Of a DNA stretch of 64,000 nt, positions 16,346 to 24,624 are shown in pieces. The notes beneath the pieces were generated by a model. It searched no databases. It was not told the origin of the DNA and saw only the letters and a program-made list of their open reading frames with translations. Source of the stretch: Clavibacter phaseoli (GTDB lineage Bacteria; Actinomycetota; Actinomycetes; Actinomycetales; Microbacteriaceae); contig NZ_CP040786.1 of NCBI RefSeq assembly GCF_021922925.1, forward strand, positions 2,170,001 to 2,234,000. The letters are read 5' to 3'. A program made the translations under genes and the position numbers. How positions within the stretch are numbered: position 1 is the stretch's first letter; the number at the start of each line of letters is the position of its first letter.

Positions 16346-17392
16346 ATGCGCACCGTCAACGCCTACGCGGCCACGTCCGCCACCGACCCCATCACCAAGA
16401 CCACCATCGAGCGCCGCGACGTCGGCCCGAAGGACGTCTCCATCGACATCGCCTACTCGGGCGTCTGCCACTCCGACATCCACACCGTCCGCGGCGAGTG
16501 GGGCCCCATCCAGTACCCGCAGGTCGTCGGCCACGAGATCGTCGGCCGCGTCACCGAGGTCGGCTCCGACGTGTCCAAGCACAAGGTCGGCGACCTCGTC
16601 GGCGTCGGCTGCATGGTCAACTCCTGCAAGGAGTGCGAGCAGTGCAAGGCCGGCCAGGAGCAGTACTGCCTGAAGGGCAACATCCAGACCTACGGCGGCA
16701 CCGACCCGGCCGACGGCACCATCACGCAGGGCGGCTACTCCGAGGCCGTCGTCGTCGACGAGGACTTCGTGCTCCGCGTCCCCGAGTCCCTCGACATCGA
16801 GAAGGTCGCGCCGCTGCTCTGCGCCGGCATCACCACCTACTCGCCGCTCCGCCACTGGAACGCGGGCCCCGGCACGAAGGTCGCCGTCGTCGGCATGGGC
16901 GGCCTCGGCCACATGGCCGTGAAGATCGCGCACGCCATGGGCGCCGAGGTCACCGTGCTCTCGCAGACGCTCTCCAAGAAGGAGGACGGCCTGCGTCTCG
17001 GCGCCGACCGCTACTTCGCGACCAGCGACGACGCCACCTTCGAGGAGCTCGCCAGCTCGTTCGACCTGATCATCAACACGGTCTCCGCGAAGCTCGACAT
17101 GAGCAAGTACATCGGCCTGCTCGCGATCGACGGCACGCTCGTCAACGTCGGCGCACCGTCGGAGCCGCTCGAGATCCCCGCGTTCGCGCTCATCCCCGCG
17201 CGCCGCAGCTGGGCCGGATCCATGATCGGCGGCATCGCCGAGACGCAGGAGATGCTCGACTTCTGCGCCGAGCACGGCATCGTGCCCGAGACCGAGCTCA
17301 TCTCGGCCGAGCAGATCAACGAGGCCTACGAGCGCGTCCTCAAGTCGGACGTGCGCTACCGCTTCGTGATCGACGCGAAGACCTTCGCGTAA
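16346..17392 (+). CDS. Zinc-dependent NAD(P)-alcohol dehydrogenase (YahK/CAD-like)
   Basis: A 348-residue medium-chain dehydrogenase. Catalytic zinc ligands are Cys41 (GVCHSDIH) and His63-Glu64 (GHEIVG); structural zinc ligands are Cys94, 97, 100 and 108. The Rossmann motif [20 protein letters not shown] precedes a Ser-rich cofactor loop (LSQTLSKK), favouring NADP(H). The pattern is that of the YahK/cinnamyl-alcohol-dehydrogenase branch, which reduces a broad range of aldehydes. AGGAGA is 5 nt before the ATG. A TAGCGT box at about 16259 could be its -10 with an 80-nt leader. Codon use is strongly biased to C-ending codons, suggesting high expression. Confidence 0.93.
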   Translation: MRTVNAYAATSATDPITKTTIERRDVGPKDVSIDIAYSGVCHSDIHTVRGEWGPIQYPQVVGHEIVGRVTEVGSDVSKHKVGDLVGVGCMVNSCKECEQCKAGQEQYCLKGNIQTYGGTDPADGTITQGGYSEAVVVDEDFVLRVPESLDIEKVAPLLCAGITTYSPLRHWNAGPGTKVAVVGMGGLGHMAVKIAHAMGAEVTVLSQTLSKKEDGLRLGADRYFATSDDATFEELASSFDLIINTVSAKLDMSKYIGLLAIDGTLVNVGAPSEPLEIPAFALIPARRSWAGSMIGGIAETQEMLDFCAEHGIVPETELISAEQINEAYERVLKSDVRYRFVIDAKTFA

Positions 17393-17411
17393 GCGGCGAC
17401 CCCACGTCGGA

Positions 17412-17443
17412 GGGCCCCGCGGATCATCGGATCCGCGGGGCCC
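17412..17443. terminator. Strong bidirectional terminator
   Basis: GGGCCCCGCGGATC, loop ATCG, then the exact complement: a perfect 14-bp stem between the convergent alcohol dehydrogenase and ATP-grasp genes, followed by TTCCG. Confidence 0.85.
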
Positions 17444-17474
17444 TTCCGCGTCCGCGGAACCGCTCGTGCCGGCG

Positions 17475-18320
17475 TCAGGCGCCGTCAGTCCCGCGCACGA
17501 ACGCGTGCAGCGACCGCGTCATGCTGGCGACGAACGCCTCCCGGGTGGCCTCGTCGACGAGGTCGAGCGACAGGTAGGGGTTGAGGTCCTCCAGCTCGAC
17601 CAGCAGCAGCTCGCCCTCCCGCGTGCGGCACGCGTCCACGCGCTGGATGCCGTGCTCGACGTCGTTCCAGTCGACGAAGCGCTGCGCGAAGGCCCAGTCG
17701 GCGGCGGTGGCCGCGTAGGGCTCGAGCTGCCACCGCGCGGACGGATCCGGGGCGTACAGCGCGTACTGCGGCGTCCGGTCGACGAAGCAGAACGAGATCT
17801 CGTGCGCGAAGTCGATGCGGGGCTGCAGGAGCCGGCCCCCGAGGTCGAGCGTCGCGAGGTCGTCGCGCGTGACGAGCTCGATGCCCAGGGAGTCGGCGCC
17901 GAAGCGGGGCTTGACCACGAGCTCGTCGACGGCGGGCAGCCGATCGAGGTGGTCGAGGTCGTCGACCGTCGGGATCACCGGGTAGCCGGCGGCGAAGAGG
18001 TCGAGCAGGTACTGCTTGCCCACCTGGTCGGCCTTGCCGCGGAGGTCGGTGAAGACCGGGACGCCGCTCGCGAGCGCCGCCGCTCGGAACGCCTCGTACC
18101 CGGCCATGTCGTGGATCACCGGCCCGCTGTTGCGGACCACGACGACGTCGAAGCGGTCCATGAGCCGACGGGCGGCCGAGGGGTGGCAGATGGCGACGTC
18201 GAAGTCCCCGCCGAGGCGCGTCGACAGGTCGATGTCCTCGTCGCAGTACCGGCGCCCCTTCGCCGGGTAGCCCAGGTCGCTGACGTAGAGGAGGCGGGGT
18301 CGGCTCGCGGCGGCGGTCAT
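17475..18320 (-). CDS. ATP-grasp-fold protein
   Basis: A 281-residue protein with the middle and C-terminal parts of an ATP-grasp ligase: GKQYLLDLFAAGYPVIPT (start of the ATP domain), ELVVKPRFGADSLGIELV (ATP-binding loop with the conserved Lys), and a metal-binding ELEDLNPYLSL near the end (E-x-N type). ATP-grasp enzymes couple a carboxylate to an amine or thiol via acyl-phosphate. The acceptor is unknown; similar stand-alone proteins occur in actinobacteria without assigned function. TACGGT (minus strand, 18327-18332) stands 6 nt before the ATG, so it is probably leaderless. It is divergent from the membrane gene at 18404. Confidence 0.8.
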   Translation of the reverse strand: MTAAASRPRLLYVSDLGYPAKGRRYCDEDIDLSTRLGGDFDVAICHPSAARRLMDRFDVVVVRNSGPVIHDMAGYEAFRAAALASGVPVFTDLRGKADQVGKQYLLDLFAAGYPVIPTVDDLDHLDRLPAVDELVVKPRFGADSLGIELVTRDDLATLDLGGRLLQPRIDFAHEISFCFVDRTPQYALYAPDPSARWQLEPYAATAADWAFAQRFVDWNDVEHGIQRVDACRTREGELLLVELEDLNPYLSLDLVDEATREAFVASMTRSLHAFVRGTDGA

Positions 18321-18403
18321 CCCCGCACCGTATCGGCCGTGCCACGGCCTGCCCCGCGACTGACCGCGGGCCCCGACGCGTCGGCCCTCGGTAGCCTCGG
18401 GCC

Positions 18404-18799
18404 ATGACCGACGTCCCAGCCGCCCGACGCCCCCGCGGGCGGTCGCCCTGGGTGTGGGCCGGCTACTGGGCGTCCGCCGCGCTCGGGCTGCCGATCATGA
18501 CGATCGCGTGGACGTCGATCACGCTCGCCAACGAGGAGGACTCCGAGGCCGCCCGTCACGGCTTCGCCCCCACCGGACCGGCGCTCCTCACGATCGCCCT
18601 CGGCCTGATCGCCCTGGCGCACCTCGTCGGATGGGGCCTGCTGCGGGGCATCGCGCACGGCACGCCGGGCGGATCCCGTCGGCACACCACGCTGGCCATC
18701 TGGACCGTCGCCGCCGTGTCCGGCGTCGGCCTGGTCGGCGCGCTCATCCTGACGGACGGGCAGCTCTTCCTCCCGTACCCGAGGCCGTACGTGCCCTGA
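18404..18799 (+). CDS. Membrane protein, three to four helices
   Basis: A 131-residue protein with hydrophobic segments at about 19-41, 59-82 and 92-117 and a short Pro-rich tail. The N-terminus is basic and cytoplasmic-looking (AARRPRGRSPW). TAGCCT (18392-18397) stands 6 nt before the ATG and no ribosome site is seen, so it is probably leaderless. No family recognised. Confidence 0.75.
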   Translation: MTDVPAARRPRGRSPWVWAGYWASAALGLPIMTIAWTSITLANEEDSEAARHGFAPTGPALLTIALGLIALAHLVGWGLLRGIAHGTPGGSRRHTTLAIWTVAAVSGVGLVGALILTDGQLFLPYPRPYVP

Positions 18800-18838
18800 C
18801 CCGCGATCGCGCGGCGCGAGAGGTAGGACGCAGGGTGG

Positions 18839-19153
18839 TCAGACGTCGATCGCCAGCGCCCGGCTGAGCTCCGCGATGCTCGCCTCGTCGCGCTGGTAGT
18901 GGGAGAACTGCCCGATGCGCGTGCACGTCACGAGCCCCGCCCGCTGCAGCACCGCCATGAACTGCGACGCGGTCGACTGCGAGACCTCCGCACGGGCCTG
19001 GATGTGCTTCAGGCACACGCCGACCTCCCCCGCCGGCCTGTCCTGGGGTGGGAACGACTCCGGATCCTTCAGCCAGCCGAGGATCGCCAGCCGCGTCGGG
19101 TGGCCGAGGGCCTTGAAGGCCGCGGCCAGGTCGAGGTCCGTCGATGCGCTCAC
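18839..19153 (-). CDS. ArsR-family transcriptional regulator
   Basis: A 104-residue winged-helix repressor: DLAAAFKALGHPTRLAILGWL opens the domain (typical KALGHPTRLAIL), with recognition helix SQSTASQFMAVLQRAGLV and wing TRIGQFSHYQRDE. There is no ELCVCDL metal site, so it probably senses an organic or redox cue rather than a metal ion. GTG start; TACGAT (minus strand, 19160-19165) lies exactly 6 nt upstream. The 84-bp gap to the divergent reductase contains two dyads suitable as operators, so it very likely controls both itself and that gene. Confidence 0.9.
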   Translation of the reverse strand: MSASTDLDLAAAFKALGHPTRLAILGWLKDPESFPPQDRPAGEVGVCLKHIQARAEVSQSTASQFMAVLQRAGLVTCTRIGQFSHYQRDEASIAELSRALAIDV

Positions 19154-19171
19154 GCCGTCATCGTATCCCAG

Positions 19172-19181
19172 TATCGCGATA
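19172..19181. promoter_or_regulatory. Dyad TATCGCGATA in the ArsR/reductase divergon
   Basis: A perfect 10-bp palindrome overlapping the region just upstream of the ArsR gene's -10. Candidate autoregulatory ArsR site. Confidence 0.5.
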
Positions 19182-19203
19182 TGCCGATGATGCGCTAGAC
19201 ATG

Positions 19204-19221
19204 CATCGTCATATCACGATG
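19204..19221. promoter_or_regulatory. Dyad CATCGT-N6-ACGATG in the ArsR/reductase divergon
   Basis: Perfect 6-bp arms around CATATC, 16 bp before the reductase ATG. ArsR-family sites are often such 6-bp inverted repeats with a short AT-rich spacer. It shares the ATCG core with the dyad at 19172. Confidence 0.55.
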
Positions 19222-19237
19222 AGACGATGGGAAGCCC

Positions 19238-20290
19238 ATGGACGACAGGACGGCATTGGTCATCGGAGCGCGCGGCGTGATCGGCGGGAACCTCGTCGAC
19301 CACCTCGCGGAGGTCGGCGGATGGGACGTGGTGGGGGTCTCCCGCCGAGGCGGCACGGATGCCGGCCGCGTGCGACACATCGCCGTCGACCTCCTCGACG
19401 CCGATCGGACGCGGCGGGCGTTCGCCGACCTCGGCGACGTGACGCACGTGTTCTACGCCGCGTACCAGGACCGGCCCACGTGGGCCGAGCTCGTCGAGCC
19501 GAACCTCCGGATGCTCACCCACGTCATCGACGCCATCGAGCCCGCGGCCCCGCGCCTCGCGCACGTCGACCTGATGCAGGGGTACAAGGTCTACGGCGCG
19601 CACCTCGGTCCCTTCGCGACGCCCGCCCGGGAGGACGACCCGCCGCACATGCCGCCGGAGTTCAACGTGGACCAGCAGCGGTTCCTCGAGGACCGGCAGG
19701 CGGGCGCCTCCTGGACCTGGTCCGCGCTCCGGCCGTCCGTCGTGGCGGGCGTGGGCCTCGGCAACCCCATGAACCTCGCCATCGTCATCGCCGTCTACGC
19801 GTCGATCAGCCGCGAACTCGGCATCCCGCTGCGGTTCCCCGGCTCCCCCGGCGCGTACACGAGCCTCATCGAGATGACCGACGCGGGCCTCCTCGCGAAG
19901 GCGGCCGTGTTCGCCGCGACGACCCCGAGCGCCGCGAACCAGGCGTTCAACGTCACGAACGGCGACATGTTCCGCTGGTCGTCCATGTGGCCGCGGATCG
20001 CCGCCGCCTTCGACATGGAGGTCGCCCCGCCCCTGCCGATGCGCCTCACGGAGGTGATGGCCGACAAGGCCGGCCTCTGGGACGACATGGTCCGCCGGCA
20101 CGGGCTGCTCCCCACGCCGTACTCGGACGTGTCCTCCTGGGCGTTCGGCGACTTCGTCTTCGGCTGGGACCACGACGTCATCGCCGACACCTCGAAGTCA
20201 CGGCGAGCAGGGTTCCACGAGTACGTCGAGACCGAGGCGATGTTCCTGCGGATCTTCGACGACCTCCGCGCCTCGCGCATCATCCCCTAG
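19238..20290 (+). CDS. PRISE-like short-chain reductase
   Basis: A 350-residue extended SDR protein. The Rossmann start is ALVIGARGVIGGNLVDHL, followed by THVFYAAYQDRPTW, then MQGYKVYGAHLGPF with the YKVYG position of the catalytic tyrosine/lysine region, and RPSVVAGVG. These are the motifs of the PRISE group (progesterone 5-beta-reductase / iridoid synthase-like), which reduce enones with NADPH. Bacterial members usually have unknown natural substrates. GGGAAG sits 5-10 nt before the ATG. The gene is divergent from an ArsR-type repressor and converges on the MFS transporter with a 4-bp overlap, which could export or import its substrate. Confidence 0.85.
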   Translation: MDDRTALVIGARGVIGGNLVDHLAEVGGWDVVGVSRRGGTDAGRVRHIAVDLLDADRTRRAFADLGDVTHVFYAAYQDRPTWAELVEPNLRMLTHVIDAIEPAAPRLAHVDLMQGYKVYGAHLGPFATPAREDDPPHMPPEFNVDQQRFLEDRQAGASWTWSALRPSVVAGVGLGNPMNLAIVIAVYASISRELGIPLRFPGSPGAYTSLIEMTDAGLLAKAAVFAATTPSAANQAFNVTNGDMFRWSSMWPRIAAAFDMEVAPPLPMRLTEVMADKAGLWDDMVRRHGLLPTPYSDVSSWAFGDFVFGWDHDVIADTSKSRRAGFHEYVETEAMFLRIFDDLRASRIIP

Positions 20291-21483
20291 GGACGCGAGG
20301 CGGATCCGCGCGCGACCACGCTCGTAACGAGGCAGAGGACCACGATCACCGGCACCGCCACGACGACCGCGGCGTCGAGGCTCGTGGCCGTCGCGAGGGC
20401 GCCGACGAGGACGGCCGTCGTGCCCTGCGCGAGGTACGCGACCAGGTACATGGACGAGAAGGTGCTGGCGCGACGGCCGTCGTCCGCCGCGGCGGTGACG
20501 AGGCCGAGGCCGCCGTACATGAGGAAGCCGTAGCCGACGCCCGAGAGGAGCGCGGATCCGAGGAACACGACGAGCGAGTCCGCGACGCCGGCCACGAGCA
20601 GCAGCGCGAGGCCGACAGCCGCGACCACGCCGCCGATCCGCACGGCCGCGCTCGTCGGGATCCGGCGGGCGAGGAGCGTGGTCGGCACCACGACGAGCGG
20701 CCAGGTCGCGAGCGTCGCCGCGGCGTGGAACGCGTCGGCGGTGCCCACGACGTCGCGGATGATCTGCGCGCCGAGGGCGAGGAAGACCGCGCCGGTGACG
20801 AACGCGACCGTCACCGCGGCCGTGCCGACCGCGAACGGGCGCCGTCCGTCCCGCGGCACGGCGAGCAGCTGGCGGTGACCGACCGCGGCCGGCCGCGCGT
20901 CCGCGGTGCGCGCCGTCTCCGGCAGGAACAGCAGCGCGACGAGGAGCGCGAGCACGGCGGCGAGGAGGATCCAGAACGCCAGGTGGGTCGGATCCGCCGT
21001 GTGCTGCACCAGCCAGCCGCCCACGAGGATCGCGGCGGTCGCCCCGAGCGAGGTCGCCGCCGCGTTCACGGCGCTCGCGCGCGTGGGGTTCCCGGACCGG
21101 TCGTACTCCACGAGGGCGGCGCTCGCGGCGCTCATCGCGAGCCCCACGCCCGCGCCCTGCACGGTCCGGCCGGCGAACGCCCACGCGGGCGCGTCGGCCA
21201 CCGCGAACAGGACGGTGCCGACGGCCACGACCGCGACGCCGGCGAGCATCAGCCGACGCCGGCCGAAGCGGTCGGACAGCCCGCCGCCCGCGACCATCAC
21301 CACCACCAGCGCCACCGGGTAGACGGCGAACAGCGCGGTGGTGACCACGGGCCCCGTGCCCCAGAGGGCCGAGAAGGCGGGATACAGCATCGCGGGAGCA
21401 CCGCTCGCCCCGAGCGACAGGACGAGGACGCCGGCCGCGACCCAGAACGAGGCCGCGGGCGAGAGGGTGGGGCGTCGCGACAC
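20287..21483 (-). CDS. MFS transporter (drug exporter type)
   Basis: A 398-residue protein with 12 predicted membrane helices. The motif A-like loop GGGLSDRFGRRRLMLAG lies between helices 2 and 3, and a motif C-like GAGVGLAMSAAS in helix 5; the central loop is rich in charged residues (FLPETARTADARPAAV). These mark the major facilitator superfamily, probably a proton-coupled exporter (DHA1 type). GTG start chosen for the GGAAGG site 8 nt upstream; upstream in-frame sequence looks like shadow. It converges on the PRISE-like reductase gene. Confidence 0.88.
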   Translation of the reverse strand: MSRRPTLSPAASFWVAAGVLVLSLGASGAPAMLYPAFSALWGTGPVVTTALFAVYPVALVVVMVAGGGLSDRFGRRRLMLAGVAVVAVGTVLFAVADAPAWAFAGRTVQGAGVGLAMSAASAALVEYDRSGNPTRASAVNAAATSLGATAAILVGGWLVQHTADPTHLAFWILLAAVLALLVALLFLPETARTADARPAAVGHRQLLAVPRDGRRPFAVGTAAVTVAFVTGAVFLALGAQIIRDVVGTADAFHAAATLATWPLVVVPTTLLARRIPTSAAVRIGGVVAAVGLALLLVAGVADSLVVFLGSALLSGVGYGFLMYGGLGLVTAAADDGRRASTFSSMYLVAYLAQGTTAVLVGALATATSLDAAVVVAVPVIVVLCLVTSVVARGSASRP

Positions 21484-21628
21484 GGCAGGGCCTTCCGGTG
21501 CACCGCGCGGAGCGGACCCGGGCGTGCTGCCAGCGTAGGGGCGGGCGCGGCCGGCCGTGGGTCCGCCGCGGCTCCGTCCGCCGCGCGACGGATGCGGCCG
21601 CGTGCGGGGCGTCGGTAGCGTCGATCCC

Positions 21629-21769
21629 ATGGACATCCCCTCGATGATCATGGGCGCCGCGATCGCGTCCGTCGCCTGGATCGCCTTCTGGCCGTGGGCG
21701 GAGCTGAAGAGGCTCCGGGCCGTGGCGGCCGCCCAGGAGGCGGACGCGGGTCCGGGTTCGTCCTCGTGA
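21629..21769 (+). CDS. Tiny single-helix membrane protein
   Basis: A 46-residue protein, MDIPSMIMGAAIASVAWIAF onward, with one membrane helix (about 5-22) and a charged amphipathic C-terminus. TAGCGT (21616-21621) lies 7 nt before the ATG, in the leaderless arrangement seen across this window, which supports it as a real gene. Its stop overlaps the next gene's GTG. Function unknown. Confidence 0.6.
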   Translation: MDIPSMIMGAAIASVAWIAFWPWAELKRLRAVAAAQEADAGPGSSS

Positions 21770-22098
21770 CCCACGGCGGAGGCACGGGACGGGTCATCAT
21801 CAACCCGGGGCCGAGGGACAACCCGCTCCGCCCGTGGGTCGCGGGCGACGAGGACGGGGCCCTCAACCTGGGTCTCCTCGTGGGATCGCTGGGCGCCCGC
21901 GACGCCCTGGTCCGGCTGCATCGGGGAGAGCCGCTCGACGACCACGACCTCGCGTCGTTCGGCGTCGTGAACTTCCAGGCCTTCCTCATGACCTACGAGC
22001 CCGTCGTCGCGCTGCTCCCCGCGCCGAGGCGCCCCAAGCTGCACCCCGCGGTGATCGAGCTCCTCCCGGAGCTGGCCGACGGCCCCGCATCGCCGTAG
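21766..22098 (+). CDS. Hypothetical protein coupled to the tiny membrane protein
   Basis: A 110-residue protein starting VTHGGGTGRVIINPGPRDNP, GTG overlapping the upstream stop. It is soluble, with an acidic middle (VAGDEDGALNLGLLVGSLGARDALVRL) and a Leu/Pro-rich end. I recognise no family. The 4-bp overlap and matching codon use suggest a two-gene operon in which the membrane peptide and this protein work together. Confidence 0.65.
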   Translation: MTHGGGTGRVIINPGPRDNPLRPWVAGDEDGALNLGLLVGSLGARDALVRLHRGEPLDDHDLASFGVVNFQAFLMTYEPVVALLPAPRRPKLHPAVIELLPELADGPASP

Positions 22099-22211
22099 CG
22101 ACGACGCTCCGTGACCCCGCGAGCGGGACGCGTCCGGCCACCCTGCGTGCGCACGGTCTTTCGCATTGCTGGACGTGGCACCGGAACGGACACAGGCCGT
22201 GGGCACGCCCG

Positions 22212-22226
22212 TAGTTTGTGTACTAA
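22212..22226 (+). promoter_or_regulatory. Operator-like site before the alpha-glucoside operon
   Basis: TAGTTTGTGTACTAA: TAGT and ACTA arms in an AT-rich patch inside a GC-rich gap of 269 bp. The reverse strand TTAGTACACAAACTA resembles ROK/XylR-type operators (TTAGT...AACTAA). No ROK regulator is encoded nearby, so the regulator is unassigned. Apart from this patch the gap between 22099 and 22367 shows no gene, repeat or clear hairpin. Confidence 0.4.
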
Positions 22227-22367
22227 GAGACCGCGACGCGGGCAGGGGACGCGATAGGCGACCCCGGCACGAGGGCCCGCCGACGCCGATCCCTCACCCG
22301 GACCGCACGCCCGCGTGCATCCTCCTCGTCCCGTCGCCTCGCGCGACCCGCACCCCGAAGGACTCCG

Positions 22368-23717
22368 ATGCGCGACACAGCCACCTCGACCACCCGCCGA
22401 CGACGCCGTCCGATCCGACTGGCGCTCGGCGCCGCGGTGGCCGCCGCGACCGTCGCCCTGACCGGCTGCGGCGCCGGCGCCGACGTCGGCGGGGCGGGCG
22501 TCGCCTGCGACATCCCGCAGCCCGACGCGAAGACCACCGTCAACGTGCTCTCGTACAACAGCCCGTCGACGAACCCCTTCACCGACGCGATCGCGACCGG
22601 CTGCACGGGCGGGAACCTCACGGTCAACGCCCCCACCACCGACTTCGGCGGCCAGAACCAGCGCGCCGTGCAGTCCATGTCGGGCACCAACCCGAGCTAC
22701 GACCTCGTCGAGGTCTACGGCACCGTCTACCCGCTCTACGCGGAGCGCGGCTGGATCGAGCCGCTCGACGACCGCATCGCGGACGCGGGCGACGAGCTCG
22801 GCATCGACGACATCGACCCGACCCTGCTGGAGTCGCTGCAGTACGACGGCAAGCAGGTCGGCATCCCCACCTTCTGGGGCACGATCATCTTCATCTACCG
22901 CGAGGACATCCTCTCCGAACTCGGCATCGCGGTGCCGACCACGTTCGAGGAGATGTACGCGGCGGCCGACAGGATCCGCACCGAGACCGGCATGGAGAAC
23001 CCGCTGGCGCTCCCCTTCAACGCCGCGGGCGACAACTCGAGCGCCTACAACCAGTACCTCGGCTCGCTCGGCGGCACGTGGTTCGAGGACGGATCCGCGA
23101 CCCCGACGCTCGACACCCCCGAGTCGATCCAGGCGCTCGACACCCTCCGCGCGACGTACCAGCAGATGAGCTCGCAGTCGACCTCGTGGTCGTCGCCCGA
23201 GGTGATCACCCAGCTGCAGACCGGCCAGGCGGCCATGTCGATGCTGTTCGCCGGCCGCGTCTCGGCGCTCCTCGACGAGGGGCAGACGGAGAACTTCGAC
23301 AAGTTCGCGTTCGCCGTGCCGCCGTCGGTCGAGGCGGGCGGCACCCCCGCGACCAGCCTCTCGGTCGACGGGCTCTCCATCGCCGCGAACTCGAAGGTCG
23401 ACAAGGACCTCCTCTTCGACCTGCTCGGCGTCGCGACCGGCGCCGACGCCGCGACCGAGGCCGCCAAGGCCACGATCCCCGCCCGCACCGCCCAGGCGCA
23501 GGCCGCCGACCTCCCGTTCGAGGAGGCCGCGCGCGACGTGCTCGAGAGCGAGAAGCCGAACGGCCTGCCGCTCGTGCCCTACATGTCCGACGTGTTCGCC
23601 GCGATGGCGCCGATCCTCGCGCAGGTCGTCGACGGCACGCTCTCCTCGGCCGACGGCGCCGCCCAGCTCCAGGCCGCGGCCGTGCAGGCCATCGCCACGG
23701 CGGGCTTCGCGCCCTGA
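22368..23717 (+). CDS. Sugar ABC transporter, substrate-binding lipoprotein
   Basis: A 449-residue family-1 extracellular solute-binding protein. The signal ends in a lipobox LTGC with Cys34 as the lipidation site. The mature domain shows typical features (TVNVLSYNSP, YDLVEVYGTVYPLY, QVGIPTFWGTIIFIYREDIL, MSMLFAGRVSALL). It is anchored on the outer face of the membrane and delivers an oligosaccharide to the two permeases downstream. AAGGA precedes the ATG by 5 nt. The GH13 gene at the end of the operon points to maltose-, sucrose- or trehalose-like alpha-glucosides as cargo. Confidence 0.92.
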   Translation: MRDTATSTTRRRRRPIRLALGAAVAAATVALTGCGAGADVGGAGVACDIPQPDAKTTVNVLSYNSPSTNPFTDAIATGCTGGNLTVNAPTTDFGGQNQRAVQSMSGTNPSYDLVEVYGTVYPLYAERGWIEPLDDRIADAGDELGIDDIDPTLLESLQYDGKQVGIPTFWGTIIFIYREDILSELGIAVPTTFEEMYAAADRIRTETGMENPLALPFNAAGDNSSAYNQYLGSLGGTWFEDGSATPTLDTPESIQALDTLRATYQQMSSQSTSWSSPEVITQLQTGQAAMSMLFAGRVSALLDEGQTENFDKFAFAVPPSVEAGGTPATSLSVDGLSIAANSKVDKDLLFDLLGVATGADAATEAAKATIPARTAQAQAADLPFEEAARDVLESEKPNGLPLVPYMSDVFAAMAPILAQVVDGTLSSADGAAQLQAAAVQAIATAGFAP

Positions 23718-23760
23718 TGCGCCGGACCCCCGCCGCCCTGTCCGGCCTCCGCCCCCGGGC

Positions 23761-24624
23761 ATGAGGCTCAAGACCTTCGCCGCGTTCACGGCCCCCGCCA
23801 TCATCCTGATGGCGGGGCTGCTGATCGTGCCGCTGATCACCACGCTCGTCTGGAGCTTCCAGAACGTGCCGGTCGGCCAGCCGGGTGTGTTCAACGGCAT
23901 CGCCAACTACGTCGAGATCTTCACCGACCGGCGCTTCGGCCGCGACGCCGCCTTCACGATCACCTACGCGATCGTCATGACGATCGCGAAGCTCATCGTC
24001 GGCTATGGCATCGCGCTGCTGCTGAACCGCATCGAGCGCGGGCGCATGGTGATCCTCGGGCTCCTCATGGCGAGCTACGTGGTGCCCACCGTGATCGGCG
24101 CGCTCAACTTCTCCTGGCTCTTCAACGACATCTTCGGCGGCGTCGTGAACCAGGGGCTCGCCGTGTTCGGGATCCACGTGGACTGGCTGACGGAGACCGG
24201 GCCCGCCCGCGTGCTCATCGGCCTGCACGCGCTCTGGCACGAGACGCCGTTCGTGATCCTCGTCCTGCTCGCCGGCCTGCAGACGCTCCCCGAGGAGCCG
24301 CTCGAGGCCGCGCAGCTCGACGGCGCCGGCTGGTGGCAACGCCAGCGGTACATGATCGTCCCGCTGCTCGCGCCGCTGTTCTCCTTCGTGACGCTGATCA
24401 GCCTGATGGACAGCCTCAAGGTCTTCGACTCGATCCGGATCATCACCCCGGCCGCCGGCAGCGTGGGCACCGAGTCGCTCATGGTGTTCGTCTACCAGGT
24501 GGCCCTCGGGGAGTCGTACCGGCTGGGGGTGGCGAGCGCGGTCAACGTGGTCACCATCGTCATCACGCTCGTGCTGCTGATCCCGTTCCTCCGACAGACC
24601 TGGAAGGGGGCGCGGGCCGCATGA
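23761..24624 (+). CDS. Sugar ABC transporter permease (MalF type)
   Basis: A 287-residue membrane protein with six helices (first at about 8-28, IILMAGLLIVPLITTLVW). The cytoplasmic EAA loop, which docks the ATPase, reads LEAAQLDGAGWW...IVPLL at about residues 181-202. It is the first of two permeases; the 43-bp gap to the binding protein contains no promoter I can see, and its stop overlaps the second permease by 4 bp. Confidence 0.93.
   Translation: MRLKTFAAFTAPAIILMAGLLIVPLITTLVWSFQNVPVGQPGVFNGIANYVEIFTDRRFGRDAAFTITYAIVMTIAKLIVGYGIALLLNRIERGRMVILGLLMASYVVPTVIGALNFSWLFNDIFGGVVNQGLAVFGIHVDWLTETGPARVLIGLHALWHETPFVILVLLAGLQTLPEEPLEAAQLDGAGWWQRQRYMIVPLLAPLFSFVTLISLMDSLKVFDSIRIITPAAGSVGTESLMVFVYQVALGESYRLGVASAVNVVTIVITLVLLIPFLRQTWKGARAA

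Noticed and set aside
22099..22367. A small gene in the 269-bp gap before the sugar-binding protein
   Set aside because: No frame with a plausible start and ribosome site; sequence looks like leader and control region.
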